A DNA stretch of 27,620 nucleotides, taken from Pleurotus ostreatus/Saccharomyces cerevisiae fusant (Eukaryota > Opisthokonta). The DNA is taken from NCBI GenBank assembly GCA_024196135.1, contig JAMQCK010000341.1:1-27620 (forward strand). Reading direction: 5' to 3'. The position numbers and the translations under genes were made by a program. The notes below the pieces were generated by a model that made no database searches, was not told the DNA's origin, and worked only from the letters and a program-made list of their open reading frames with translations. Shown in pieces: positions 10,828 through 20,304 of this stretch. Positions within the stretch are counted from its first letter, which is position 1. Each line of letters starts with the position of its first letter.

Positions 10828-11579
10828 ATGTCAGTACTATCTTCTGCCTACCGCCGCCTTTCGCAGGAGCACAAAACGCCCAAAGAGAACGGAACGCTCA
10901 AGGAGAACGGCAGCGCGTCATCGCCAGAGGCGACGCGCCTCGGCATCGCCAACGTCGCGAACATCTTCGTGCGCATGAAGCGCGTGCGCGCAAAGGCTGC
11001 GATTACGGCGGGGACGAGTACGCCGTGCGGGACGCTGTGTAAGAGCGGGGAGCAGCCTTTATCCCATCCGGGGCTGGTGGAGGCGATGGTGACCCCGAGG
11101 CGCGAGCCGCTAGACACGCGGCAGACGTATGTGTGCAGTGGGGGTGTGAATACGCCCGTTCTTCTACGTGCTGCGCGGTGCAAGCTGCTGGACGATGTGA
11201 GGGAGTTGGGGGCGAACGCCTTGGTCGACGAAAAGTGAGTGGCGCGGGGCTATGTACGGGAACGAAGTGCTGATGATGGCTTTTAGGTGGTCTGGTTAGT
11301 ACCCTGTTAAGCGAGCGATGGTCCCTTCGCTTACCCTTCCCGTCAGTTGACGTCCACGAGCCCAAGACCAAATCACACGGGACGTACAAAGTGCACGTAC
11401 GTCGTACGGCGAACACATGTCTTACATCCACCTCACATTCACACTCGCAGGTCACCTACCACGCCGACGCTGTTCGCTCGAACGCATCCGATCCCGGCAA
11501 GCCTGTCGCCCTCGAGAAGGCGAAGAGCATCCCCGGTCTCATGACTATCGTCCGGCGCGAGTCTGCTCTGCCGTGTTAA
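10828..11579 (+). CDS. Small unrecognised intracellular protein, four exons
   Basis: Exons 10828-11234, 11287-11294, 11347-11396, 11451-11579 give 197 residues. Two of the three introns flank an exon of only 8 nt, which encodes the core of KWSV and is needed to keep the frame. There is no signal peptide or membrane segment. After a Ser/Lys-rich start come a conserved-looking block with several Cys (TPCGTLC, TYVCSGGVNTPV), then RCKLLDDVRELGANALVDEK, and a beta-like segment GTYKVHVTYHADAVR. The helix-then-strand pattern with 'LGANALV' recalls small YbjQ-like domains, but this is only a resemblance and I assign no function. Consistent frames over all splice joints and GC-rich third positions support a real gene. 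Start chosen at the first ATG of the long exon (GCCATGTC). Confidence 0.82.
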
Positions 11580-11907
11580 GCCAGCCATTCAGCATCTACC
11601 CTTGAAGTTGGTCTACTATGCGTGTAAAGATACTGATTCACCGCCTGTAGACGCATCTTCCCACTGCATACCCACCATCACCATGAACCATTGCCTTCGC
11701 ATTATTAGTAGACTACCGTACGGCGTACCGCCATTATTTTTTGCCGTACAAGCCAACACTCTGTACGCTAGCGTAGATAAAAGGGGTTTCAACATCTTTG
11801 CATGCTTAACAGGGGAAGGACACGTTCTGCAAAGGGTTCCCTGCGAAAACCCCAATTTGTCGATGCGTATTCGAAGCAGAAACTCAGAAGGGTTGAAGAG
11901 GCAAAAA
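11580..11907. other. Intergenic, 3' flank of the small gene
   Basis: About 330 bp with no gene. Its right end (11896-11907) still resembles the sequence that follows tRNA-Leu(AAG): on the minus strand both share TTTTTGCCTCTT, so relic similarity extends beyond the tRNA fragment. Confidence 0.5.
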
Positions 11908-11936
11908 TGTGACGAGAGTGGGATTCGAACCCACGC
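11908..11936 (-). pseudogene. Detached 3' end of a tRNA-Leu gene
   Basis: On the minus strand these 29 bases are identical to 10532-10560, the T arm, 3' acceptor strand and discriminator of tRNA-Leu(AAG). A T-run terminator follows at 11903-11907. The D arm, anticodon arm and 5' acceptor strand are missing, and similarity stops abruptly at about 11938. Against the intact tRNA-Leu(CAG) at 20070 the match is 24 of 29. The orientation equals that of the tRNA at 20070. It may be an attachment-site-like duplicate left by integration into a tRNA gene, or a simple gene relic. Confidence 0.85.
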
Positions 11937-11971
11937 TCCTGTCTTATTAATCGGGTTTGCAACTCACTCTG

Positions 11972-12047
11972 CCCCAATCCCACTCCCCTGTCCTCCATCC
12001 CACCGCTCCTTGGCACCTCATCCCACTCTGGGGCGGGCGAGTACATA
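11972..12047 (+). repeat. Direct repeat, copy 1 (76 nt)
   Basis: It begins CCCCAATCCCACTCCCC and ends GAGTACATA. It matches 12692-12767 at 72 of 76 positions without gaps, offset exactly 720 bp. This copy lies 35 bp from the tRNA-Leu fragment. After it the sequence reads GCAT, not the TACG-plus-CG-run found after copy 2, so it is not followed by a gene start. Confidence 0.95.
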
Positions 12048-12691
12048 GCATCGATACAGTGCGTGGTCGTCCTCATGTGTTCTCGCATAAACCCCATACG
12101 CCCACTGCCGCACTTGAAGGGAAATGAGTTAGAGCGGCGTTCAGCAACTATCGAAAACAATGATCCTGTGCTAACTCAGAGTCTCGGTGTGTATGCCAAG
12201 TTCAGAGCCAGCCCGGGGACAGCATCGAGCTGTATAGTCGCCGCAACAGGGCCGGTCATGCATCCAAAAAAGGAATTCATTGTTTGTAATGCACGTTTTC
12301 CAAGTGTAATGATATGGGCAAGCATTGCCTCGGGGAATCTCGCTCTCTGGAAGGCTTCCATCTCCCTGGAACGTTGTTACACAGTACAAATCAAAAGTAA
12401 TCCATGCTCGTATAGAGCTGCAGGTGTCAAGGGATGATCGTGGGAAAACCTATGTTCACGTGGAGACAGCACGTTTCGACGAGCCCTCTCGCGTAGAGGT
12501 CATAGCAAGGGAGCTTTCTACAATCTATCATGGTGCGTCGATAGCGTCTCGAGGACACAACGTTCCTGCGCTAGAATATCTTACGAGTTCGCCAGCGTCG
12601 CAGGAGGACGAGCGAGGGTGGACTTTTGCTCGTGACCGTCACGGCTTTGATCCCATCTGGTCCTCGGACGCCGCGGTTGCCCACCACCATT
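12048..12691. other. Spacer between the two direct repeats
   Basis: This 644-bp stretch is visibly less GC-rich than the genes on either side. It holds only short open frames without recognisable motifs. It could be an insertion between duplicated sequences, decayed element DNA, or regulatory sequence of the companion gene. I find no clear terminal inverted repeats. Confidence 0.5.
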
Positions 12692-12767
12692 CCCCAATCC
12701 CACTCCCCTGTCCTCCATCCCACCGCTCCCTCGTACCTCATCCCACTCTGGTGCGGGCGAGTACATA
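12692..12767 (+). repeat. Direct repeat, copy 2, in the promoter of the companion gene
   Basis: The second copy ends 36 bp before the ATG at 12803. Its last bases run into CATATACG, a TATA-like sequence, followed by a (CG)8 run. It therefore appears to form the core promoter or leader of the companion gene. The four mismatches to copy 1 are at 12730, 12732, 12734 and 12752. Confidence 0.95.
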
Positions 12768-12769
12768 TA

Positions 12770-12785
12770 CGCGCGCGCGCGCGCG
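12770..12785 (+). repeat. (CG)8 run directly before an upstream ATG
   Basis: Eight CG dinucleotides form a simple repeat 18 bp before the companion-gene start. Alternating CG runs can adopt Z-DNA and are prone to slippage and methylation. An out-of-frame ATG follows immediately at 12786. Confidence 0.9.
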
Positions 12786-12802
12786 ATGGACGGACCTCCA
12801 GC

Positions 12803-14034
12803 ATGGAGACGTTCGCCCCCGACAGCTTCACCCCCGAGCACAAGGACTTGCTCGAGCGGCTCGACGCGCTCGCGGCCATCCCGCTCGAACCTCTCCCGCG
12901 CAACATCCAGTCTGCGTTCAACCGTCAGGTTCGCGCCAGATTCGCCCTTCTCAAAGAGCGCGCCATTCGCAAGGTCAACATCGGCGGCGGCGGTCGCCCG
13001 AAGCGCACGTCGAGAAACGCTCAGGCGGCGGCGGCGGCTAAAGATGCACCACCGACCGCCACCCCTCCCGCGGCCACTCCCGCCGAACAGGCAGAGACTC
13101 GTGTGGCACTCATACGCGCCCGCGAAACGGCCTCGCCCCGCACCATGACCCAGACGTGGAACGTCATACTCAGCCTCGATCCGAGTCTCAGCCGCGCGGA
13201 CGCCGAAGACGAAGCGCTTGCCCGTCTGCTGAGCGGCATCGACTATTATGACGCTGCCGAGTGGTCCGCGTCCTCGCCGTACACCGACGTCCACCGCGCT
13301 CTCCTTGTGCATGCGAATGCGGGCGTGGCCGGCGAGGGCGACGCCGCTGCTCTCGTCCGCCTTCACAACGTACGTCCAGCTCTCACATGATCACCTCTTG
13401 CGCTTCCCGCTCATCGCGCGCACACACAGCGCATCGTCACCAGCGAGACTCAGCACTCGGTCGACACGTTCGTCGGTCGCGTGCTCGTTCAGCTGGACGC
13501 GATCGAGTTCGGGCTTCGTTGGCAGGCCATCGGCCACACCCGTGGCGGGCGCTCTGTCGAAAAGGAAGAGTTTTATCGGAACGCATATGCGTCGCAGTTT
13601 GCCGAGGATCAGATCGACAAGGCAGGTCTCAGCACAGATCCCGATTTCCAGGATTGGAAGCGCAAGACTATCGCGCCCATCGTCTGCGGTCGCAACCGGC
13701 TCGTCAACGCGTACAGAACGGTGAGCAGAGCGCGCGCCTCAAGCTCGTTGGCCCCGCTCACGCACACACCCAGTTTGGCCTCCTCGTCCTCACCGATCCC
13801 TTCTGGGACACGCGCGCTCTCGACAACAGCCATCGGACGCCCGCGTTCCCCTTCATGCTCAAGGCACTGATCGAGGACGCCAACCACATTCGCGCTGTGG
13901 ACGACAAGGTAGTCAGACAGTTGCTTTACGGCGTCTGTGACGTAGACCTTTGCGCTCGCGTCCGCCAGGTGCGCCAGCTGGAGCGCGAGCTCTTTGAGGA
14001 GGACAGCGATGAGGACGAATCGGAGGAGGAGTAG
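12803..14034 (+). CDS. Companion protein of the recombinase gene, AT-hook-like motif, function unknown
   Basis: Exons 12803-13369, 13430-13720, 13774-14034 give 372 residues. I do not recognise the family. There is no signal peptide or membrane segment. A basic stretch with GGGGRPKRTSR (GRPKR at 64-68) resembles an AT-hook, so DNA binding is plausible. An Ala/Pro-rich linker follows, then a mostly helical body with the phrases IEFGLRWQAIGHTR and DWKRKTIAPIVCGRNRLVNAY, and a strongly acidic end (EEDSDEDESEEE). The start METFAPDSF was chosen because it keeps the long frame. Another ATG at 12786 opens a different, overlapping frame. The stretch 13910-13969 has GT and AG ends, is 60 nt long and stop-free, so it could be spliced out. 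The gene lies 274 bp upstream of the recombinase gene on the same strand, suggesting a joint role in the element. Confidence 0.8.
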
Positions 14035-14308
14035 TAGTGTACCATAGCCAGCAGTCAATCAACCGAATGTAAATGTTAGCCAAGTCGAACCGTGAGCCTG
14101 TGACATCCACGTGTGTTTTGTCTTCGTGAAAATTGAGCAAAACAGGAAGACGGGGAACCGAACACAGCGGCTGACACTGACAGTGAACGACAGTCGACGA
14201 CCGTCCTCGACAACTCTGTCCGCTCGCTCCGCCTTCGCAAACGGATCCACCGGGCTGACATGGCGCTTCTCAACATAAAAACGTCGTCCCCCAGCTACCT
14301 CTCCCCCC

Positions 14309-17300
14309 ATGGACGCCTTTCACCCAAACACCCCCCTCAGCCATACGACCCGAGTGCTCCTTCGCAACACGACCGTCGAGTCGGTCGGCCGTGACATCCA
14401 ACGGTCGACGACGACGGCCATCGCTCGCCCCATCGCTTTCGACCAGCGCACGCGCAACAGCGGGACTGCGGAGGCCACCCTGCAGCGCTACCAGGCCCAG
14501 CAGCGTGAGATGGACGGCGGCATGGCCGACGATGACCTCCGGAACCGAGTCGACCAGGCTACTCTCGCCGGCATCGCCCAGCAAGTGCGCGAAGGAGCGC
14601 CTGCTCCGCCGCCGCCCGCGCCCGTGCCGGGCGCATACGTGCCCATCCCTCTGGACCAGATCCCGATCGCAACGCCGCACGTCGAGGAGACGGAGCGGCT
14701 GGACAAGATTCGCCTCAATCGTCAACTCGCATTTCTCGCCGCAGCCGACACATGGAAGGCGCCCGTGGAGGAGGTCATGGCCGACCTGCAGGAAAAGGCG
14801 AACGCCGTCAAGCCCTCGGGCTCTTCCCAGACTCGTGACACCCGCGCACGCATATTCGTCGACTATGAAATCTACGTCGAGTGCCAGGATCCGACCATAC
14901 CCAAGGACGCGTACTGGCACGCGCACACCCTGATCACGCACAGCACCCCCTTTCTCGATTACCTCGTATGTCCCCGTCTAGTCCCCGTGCGTCGGTCATG
15001 CTGCTCACACGCGCTCTCTCCAGTATCGAGTCACAACCTCCAACCCGCGCTACCGGTCCGTAAAGGCGACCACCGTTCACTGGTGGATGAGGATACACTG
15101 CCACAACATCCTCACGCTCGCCTTGGACCCTCGTCCGGATGGCAGAAAGAACAAGTGTGGCGTCGAGGTGCTCGTCAGGCATGGCCTGTTTGCGAAGATG
15201 GAGGCGCAAGTCATGACACGTACGTCACCCCTTCTCTCTCCCCCTCTCGACGGGCACGGCCGCTCATGCGCGCTCTAGTCATCAAACGCCACGGCCTCTC
15301 CAAGCAGCGCAACAAGAAGCTCTACTACGACTATCCCGAAGTCCTCGTGCTCATCGAACACGTCCTCAGCCAGGCCAAGTCCACCGCCCACTGGCGGCGA
15401 GAGGTCCAGCATGCCCAAAAGACGCTACTCATGTTCTACTTTGGACTTCGACCGTCCACGCTCGGGCCCGTCACCCAGCAGCACCTCGAAGACAACTTCT
15501 CGCTAAGGTACGAGCACATCGGCGTGTACAAAATGGACGACATGAAGTTTCGCCTCACGTTCGAGTTCACCGCCTTCAAGGTATGTAGATGATATGGGTG
15601 TCTCGGAAGACGACGCTCATCGTCCTGTCTGCAGTGCTACTTTAGTAGCTTCGCCATCCGCGAACAGAATCTCGAGCTCTGGTCGGTCGATCGCGCAGAC
15701 TATGTGCTCCTGGACCCGACGATGTGGTTCCTGGTCGACTGGTTTCACCTCGGCGCATTCGGTGACCAGTATGGCAGCGTACGTCCGCTTTCCTCGCCAT
15801 CGCACGCGCATATACTGACCGTGCGGCAGACGTTCATCGCGTTCTTGATGCATCCCGCGGCCCGGCGCCTCGTGCTGCCCGAGTTCCTCAAGCGCTTCTT
15901 GTGCGTATGTGCCCCGTCAGACTTGCCCGAGTCACTGATCCCACATACTTAGGTTCCCCGCCATGACGAGCGGAGGGCACGATTTCGACGAGTCCAGACC
16001 TATGATGGCGCGCGGCTTTATCGACATGTTCCACCAACTCGCGATCTCCGCCGGTCTACCGCCGACAGGTACCTACGCGTTCCGTAGGAGCGCCGCTAAT
16101 TGGGTATGGATGCCCTCCCCCCCTTCCAGACCATGCATGTACTCATGTATTACCAGTACTCTTCCATCTGTGGCCACCTTTTTGCCGCCCTCGTCCTTCA
16201 TCACAAGCCGTCAGGAGACGGCTCGGTGGTGCGCGAGCACTACATCCGCGGCACGCAGGGCATCAATTTTACGGACAAGCGCCTCATGACGTCCGCTGAC
16301 ATGACCCCGGAAGACCTCAAGAAGCACTACGACAACCTGACGCTGTTCTCCGTCGCCGTCAACGTCCTTGCCGAGCGTTGCAGGGCCGCTGCCGGCTGCA
16401 CGAACGCTTCCGTCACTCGTGCCGAGGCGAGGAAGGCGGAGAAGGCCAAGGAGAAGGAGGAAGTGCATGCTGTCGCTGCCGAGGTTGGTCGTCGCGCGGC
16501 CTACGTTCTGCACTTGGGCTGATGGATGAGATAGAACGCGAAAGTGATCGCAACCGAGACCGCGCGACTCGCGCTCGTGGACGAGTACCTAGCCTGCTTC
16601 AGCGCGAACTCGAGCGACTCTACCGGCATCCTTCATCTCAAGAGCATGTTCGTTGAGGCTGAGAAGGTGAGGGACCCGGTCCGGGACGCGGCCTTGCGGA
16701 AAAAGAAGAAGAAGAAGGGGGACATCATCAACCGGTTCATCGACGACTCGGACGACACCCTAGAGCGCGCGCGCCAGGTACGTTGTCTGCGTACGTGGAC
16801 AGTCACCGCGCCTCATACGTCTGCAGCTGCTCGACCAGGTCTGCGCGGCCAACAAGACAGCAAAGAAGACGAGCAACAGCGTCCGTCGTGAGGCGAGACG
16901 ACAGAAGGACAAGGAAGCTTTCAAGACAGCCATTGCTGACGAGTTCGAGGGAACCGTTGAGGAGCGCCAGGCAGGCGCACGCGAAGTCTTAGCCCCTTCT
17001 GCCCTGCTCACCGAACTGGTCATGAAGGAGGTGGCGCGCCAAGACGCGACACTGATTCCCGAGCTGTCCGACGAGGACGAGGAGATGCTTTTGCGCGAGG
17101 TCGATGGTCATCCTCTGATGAGAATGGTCGCCCGTCAGGCCAGAATCGTACAGGGCAAGGAGGATGGAGAGCAGGAGGCCGTGGTTGCGGAGACAGTCGA
17201 AGGCGCCAGCACCGACGAGTCTGTGCCCGAGCCCGAGGACGACGACCCTCCTCCGCCTCCTCCTGTCGAAGGGCGCACGCTTGCCGGCTTGAACAGGGTC

Positions 17301-18758
17301 GAGGCTCTGACCGCGTTCGCCAGCGTCCTCGCTGAACCCTACGTTCGGCAGGAGCAGGACAAGCCGATTGTGGAGAAGGCAGCAGACGGCACCGTATCCT
17401 TCGTTTGCGCACGCTGCGCCGCTGGCCTGGCGAAGCGTAAGGCGCTCCGCATTCCCAAGGAGAACCGTGATGTCCCTTCTTACCTGGGCACGTACCACAG
17501 CTTGCACGCATTCAAGACGCACATGTACGTTCTCATGTCATCTTCCCGTGGCCGTTACTGACCGTTTTCTTTGCCAGCTTGCGCACGCATAACGAGTGGC
17601 GTGATCTCTTCTTCCTTGTTCGCAGGACCGCGGACGACCAGCTGCTTTGTCCTGCCGGCGATGAGTCGTACGTCATGCGCACCTCGAGCGACCCATACTC
17701 ATGTTCTCGACAGCTTTCCTTCGTTACGCAAACTGATTGACCACATCGTTGACGGCGAGTGCACGAAGAGCGACACGTATTTGCCATTGTACAATGCATA
17801 CAAGGAGACGAGCGACAGAATCAGGGGCCGAGGCAAGCCATCGTCTCACAAAGGCAAGGAGAAGGCAGTGGCCGATGACGACGACGACGACGACGACGAC
17901 GCCGAGGACGCGGCTTTCGAGGCGGAATCCCCTGTCGCAGCCAGCCCAGCGAATGCGCAGGGCGAGGTCGAATACGCGTCCATACCCGACCTGCAGCTTT
18001 TCCCGCACGCTGATGCTCTTGACCCCGGATCGTCTATGCAGGCCGGACCATCGCTGTCCCCCGCGGGCATGGTCATCGTCGACCCGCTGTTGGACGCGGC
18101 CGAACTCGATTTCATGTTTGACGTGGCACCTACGGCTGCCGACGATGCCTTGCTGGCAGGGCTCTTGGCCGACATCAGCAACGACACCACCTTTGCCGCT
18201 GATCTCGGCGAGGCGGACCCGCCTCTGCGTCAGAGCTCACCTTCGATCCTCTCGCCGCCCTTTCCTACGCCGGCTCCTGCGCCGGTGCGCAATGCTAGGC
18301 AAGTGTTGGAAGCGCTCCGCGACTGGGCACAGCAGGCGAGTGAGGCTTTCCGCGGACGTGGGCTGGCACTCATACTACCTTCTGCAGATCGCGATCAGCT
18401 CGCCTGACGCGCACGACGCTCGCACGCTCGGGGCAACTCTGAACGAGCTCGTGCCCCACGCGCAGCCGACAGCCTCTCAGTTCCCGGCGCAGACCACGCA
18501 GACGTCTGTTGATGCACCGCGGCGGGACGTGATACTCGACCGGGGCATCGCTCGAGTGCGACAGGTGAGTACCCGTCTTCACTTGGTTCGCTTGACCCTG
18601 ACTGTGGGACACAGTTGAATGAGCAGGGCACGCTACCACCCGAGGTCTCGCAGATGATGGAAGAGACCATCGCGAGCGCTTTAGAGGGTCCAAGGATACT
18701 GTCGGACGATGATGTTGTCCGTGTACAGTACTGGATGCATAGATTGTTCGGTAATTAG
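14309..18758 (+). CDS. Tyrosine-recombinase-like protein with zinc-finger C-terminal half
   Basis: Thirteen exons (14309-14965, 15024-15219, 15279-15580, 15635-15778, 15830-15900, 15953-16103, 16157-16483, 16535-16777, 16827-17524, 17578-17667, 17714-18335, 18388-18564, 18615-18758) give 1273 residues. The catalytic pattern is MFYFGLRPSTL (Arg342), TYAFRRSAANW (Tyr498-x-x-Arg501, Tyr where HxxR has His), LHHKPSGD (His523) and REHYIRG (Tyr536, likely nucleophile). Spacings fit tyrosine recombinases. KRHGLSKQ and LRYEHIGV recall DUF3435/Crypton proteins of fungi, which cut and join DNA to move mobile elements. The C-terminal half has coiled, Lys-rich and acidic segments, a C2H2-like finger (Cys891, Cys894, His929, His934) and a poly-Asp run. 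Intron 11 (18336-18387) is GC-AG; without it the frame stops at 18407. The intact frame suggests a recent or selected copy. Family placement is by motif, not by search. Confidence 0.82.
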
Positions 18759-18975
18759 TACATGTGTATCATTCGGTTCTCTACGTCCGGGAGGTATGCA
18801 ATATTCAAGTGCAGCGATAGAAAGAGAACAAAGGCAGGAACAAGCGAGGAGCGAGAGCGAGAACGAAAGCCGTGCGAGGAGAGCGAGACAATGCAAGCTG
18901 TGCGTGAAAAGCGAGACGGTACTGAGCGAGTAAGACCAGAAGTTGCGGTAGAAGAGCGAGCGAGAGGGTGATAGA

Positions 18976-19928
18976 TCAGCGACTGCCGGGTCCTTGGACA
19001 AAAGTGCCGCTGTAGTCGGCGGCCAACATCTCCATCATGTTCGACGTGGACTGCCCGGGAGTACTCGGCGTGTATGCGTCGGAGCTGCTGCTGGCGAAGG
19101 CTTGATTGAAGTCTGCGGCGCTGCCGCTGAGATGAGGGGTACCGAGAGTGCTCGCAGCACTGGTGGTGTTGCGCCGATTCAGGCCGGCTAGCCGATTGCC
19201 TGTAGGCGCGTCAGACATATGAGCGCATACAAGCGCGTCGCGCACCTTGTTCTCCACTGCTGGCGAACATGCTCGTACCAGCGAGAGAGCCCATCGACAT
19301 CGAAGCCATCGCTGACTGCCCGGGAAGCAGGTCGCCAAAGGCCTTCCTGGCAAGACCGCCGCCGTTGTCCATTGATCGCAAGGGGGGGCGAGCTAATTGG
19401 CGTCAAGTCAGTCAGGTCACTGCAGACGCGCACGTAGCAGACGTAGCAGACCATGCTGGGGTCCGGCTGAGTGATAGGCGTATCATCAGCAGCGGCACGC
19501 ATACACCCCAATGGCTACGCACCGAGCCTCTCCTGCATCTCCAGGTTGCTCCGTTCGAGCTCGAGATTGGCGCTGCGCATATTCTCCAGCTTGACGGACA
19601 ATTCCACCCGGGCCAGCGCCAACTTCTCCGCCTCCATCGCTAGCCTCTGCAACTCCATACTGTTGGGCAGCAACGCGTGCTGCTGCTCAAGCGCTGCCAG
19701 CGTCATCTTGGCAGTCTCCCATTCGACAATCTTCATCTTGCTAACATCCTCCAGAGATGAAGCTTCCTTGGTGACCCTCTGCAGTGCAAGCGTTTCCTTC
19801 TCCGTCTCCATTGCGATCATCGCCTGGCGTTGTTCTTGCACGACCGCGACAACGCCCATGCACAGGCGCACGTCGTCCTCGTTATCGAGGCGCGGGCGCT
19901 TGTTGGACTGGTCGCCGTGGTCGGCCAT
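18976..19928 (-). CDS. Coiled-coil protein of unknown function, possible element cargo
   Basis: Exons on the minus strand: 19523-19928, 19246-19392, 18976-19199, with a possible extra 15-nt exon at 19452-19466 that would split a 130-nt intron into 56 and 59 nt. Both versions keep the frame (258 or 263 residues). It starts MADHGDQSNKRPRLDN, containing a KRPR nuclear-localisation-like cluster. A long helical, Met/Leu/Glu-rich segment (about 25-135) reads as a coiled coil. The C-terminal half is Ser/Gly/Met-rich and disordered. I recognise no enzyme domain. It converges on the recombinase gene with a 217-bp gap and starts 142 bp from tRNA-Leu(CAG), inside the candidate element. It may be cargo or a resident gene. 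Splicing of the first intron is the uncertain part. Confidence 0.65.
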
Positions 19929-20069
19929 ACAGGGAGGATGGGGAGTTCAAGAACGTGATGATAGTTGGTTCCAAGAAGTAATTGATGCCGATCAGTCGGC
20001 GGAGTGCGAAGCCTCGTTGTTTTGCACAAGTAACGATTGAGCAAAACTTGTACGACACTAGATAAAACG

Positions 20070-20167
20070 TGACGAGAGCGAGATTCGAACTCGCGCCCCG
20101 GAGGACTAGATTACGTAAGCGCATTACCGCCTGATTCTAGCGCCTTAGACCGCTCGGCCATCTCGCC
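20070..20167 (-). tRNA. tRNA-Leu(CAG), with an 18-nt intron
   Basis: On the minus strand GGCGAGA (20161-20167) pairs with TCTCGTC (20071-20077), discriminator A at 20070. The anticodon stem is CTAGA/TCTAG, with anticodon CAG at 20131-20133. The intron is 20112-20129, after position 37. A and B boxes are intact, and the T stem is GCGAG/CTCGC. A T4 terminator follows at 20064-20067. The 5' half is nearly identical to that of the tRNA at 10437. Confidence 0.95.
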
Positions 20168-20304
20168 TTGAAAAGGTTTAGCTAGGGGTAACCTACAATC
20201 GGCCATTTTACGCACCCACGTGACCGTCCCTGACGCGTCGTGTTGATGGCGCGTCGCGAACGCATGCGCGCCCTCTCGTCCGCGTTCTCCTCTCTGGTCA
20301 TGCA

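Noticed and set aside
11908..11936. Primer-binding site of an LTR retrotransposon
   Set aside because: A PBS would start TGG followed by the complement of the tRNA end. Here the sequence reads TG before TGACGAG, and the tRNA terminator T-run is kept. There are no LTRs, gag or reverse transcriptase nearby.
11602..12048. Plus-strand frame of 148 codons containing GIRTHAP
   Set aside because: That phrase is the antisense translation of a tRNA T arm (11908-11936), a well-known spurious ORF signature. The rest crosses the direct repeat and has no family motif.
12581..13366. 261-codon minus-strand frame
   Set aside because: Antisense to the companion gene in GC-rich DNA, where long antisense frames are common. 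No motifs.
19393..19522. Zinc-finger-like CYVCYVRVC in the minus-strand coiled-coil gene region
   Set aside because: It lies in a stretch that has to be intron to keep the downstream Ser/Gly-rich exon in frame. The frame that contains it soon ends.
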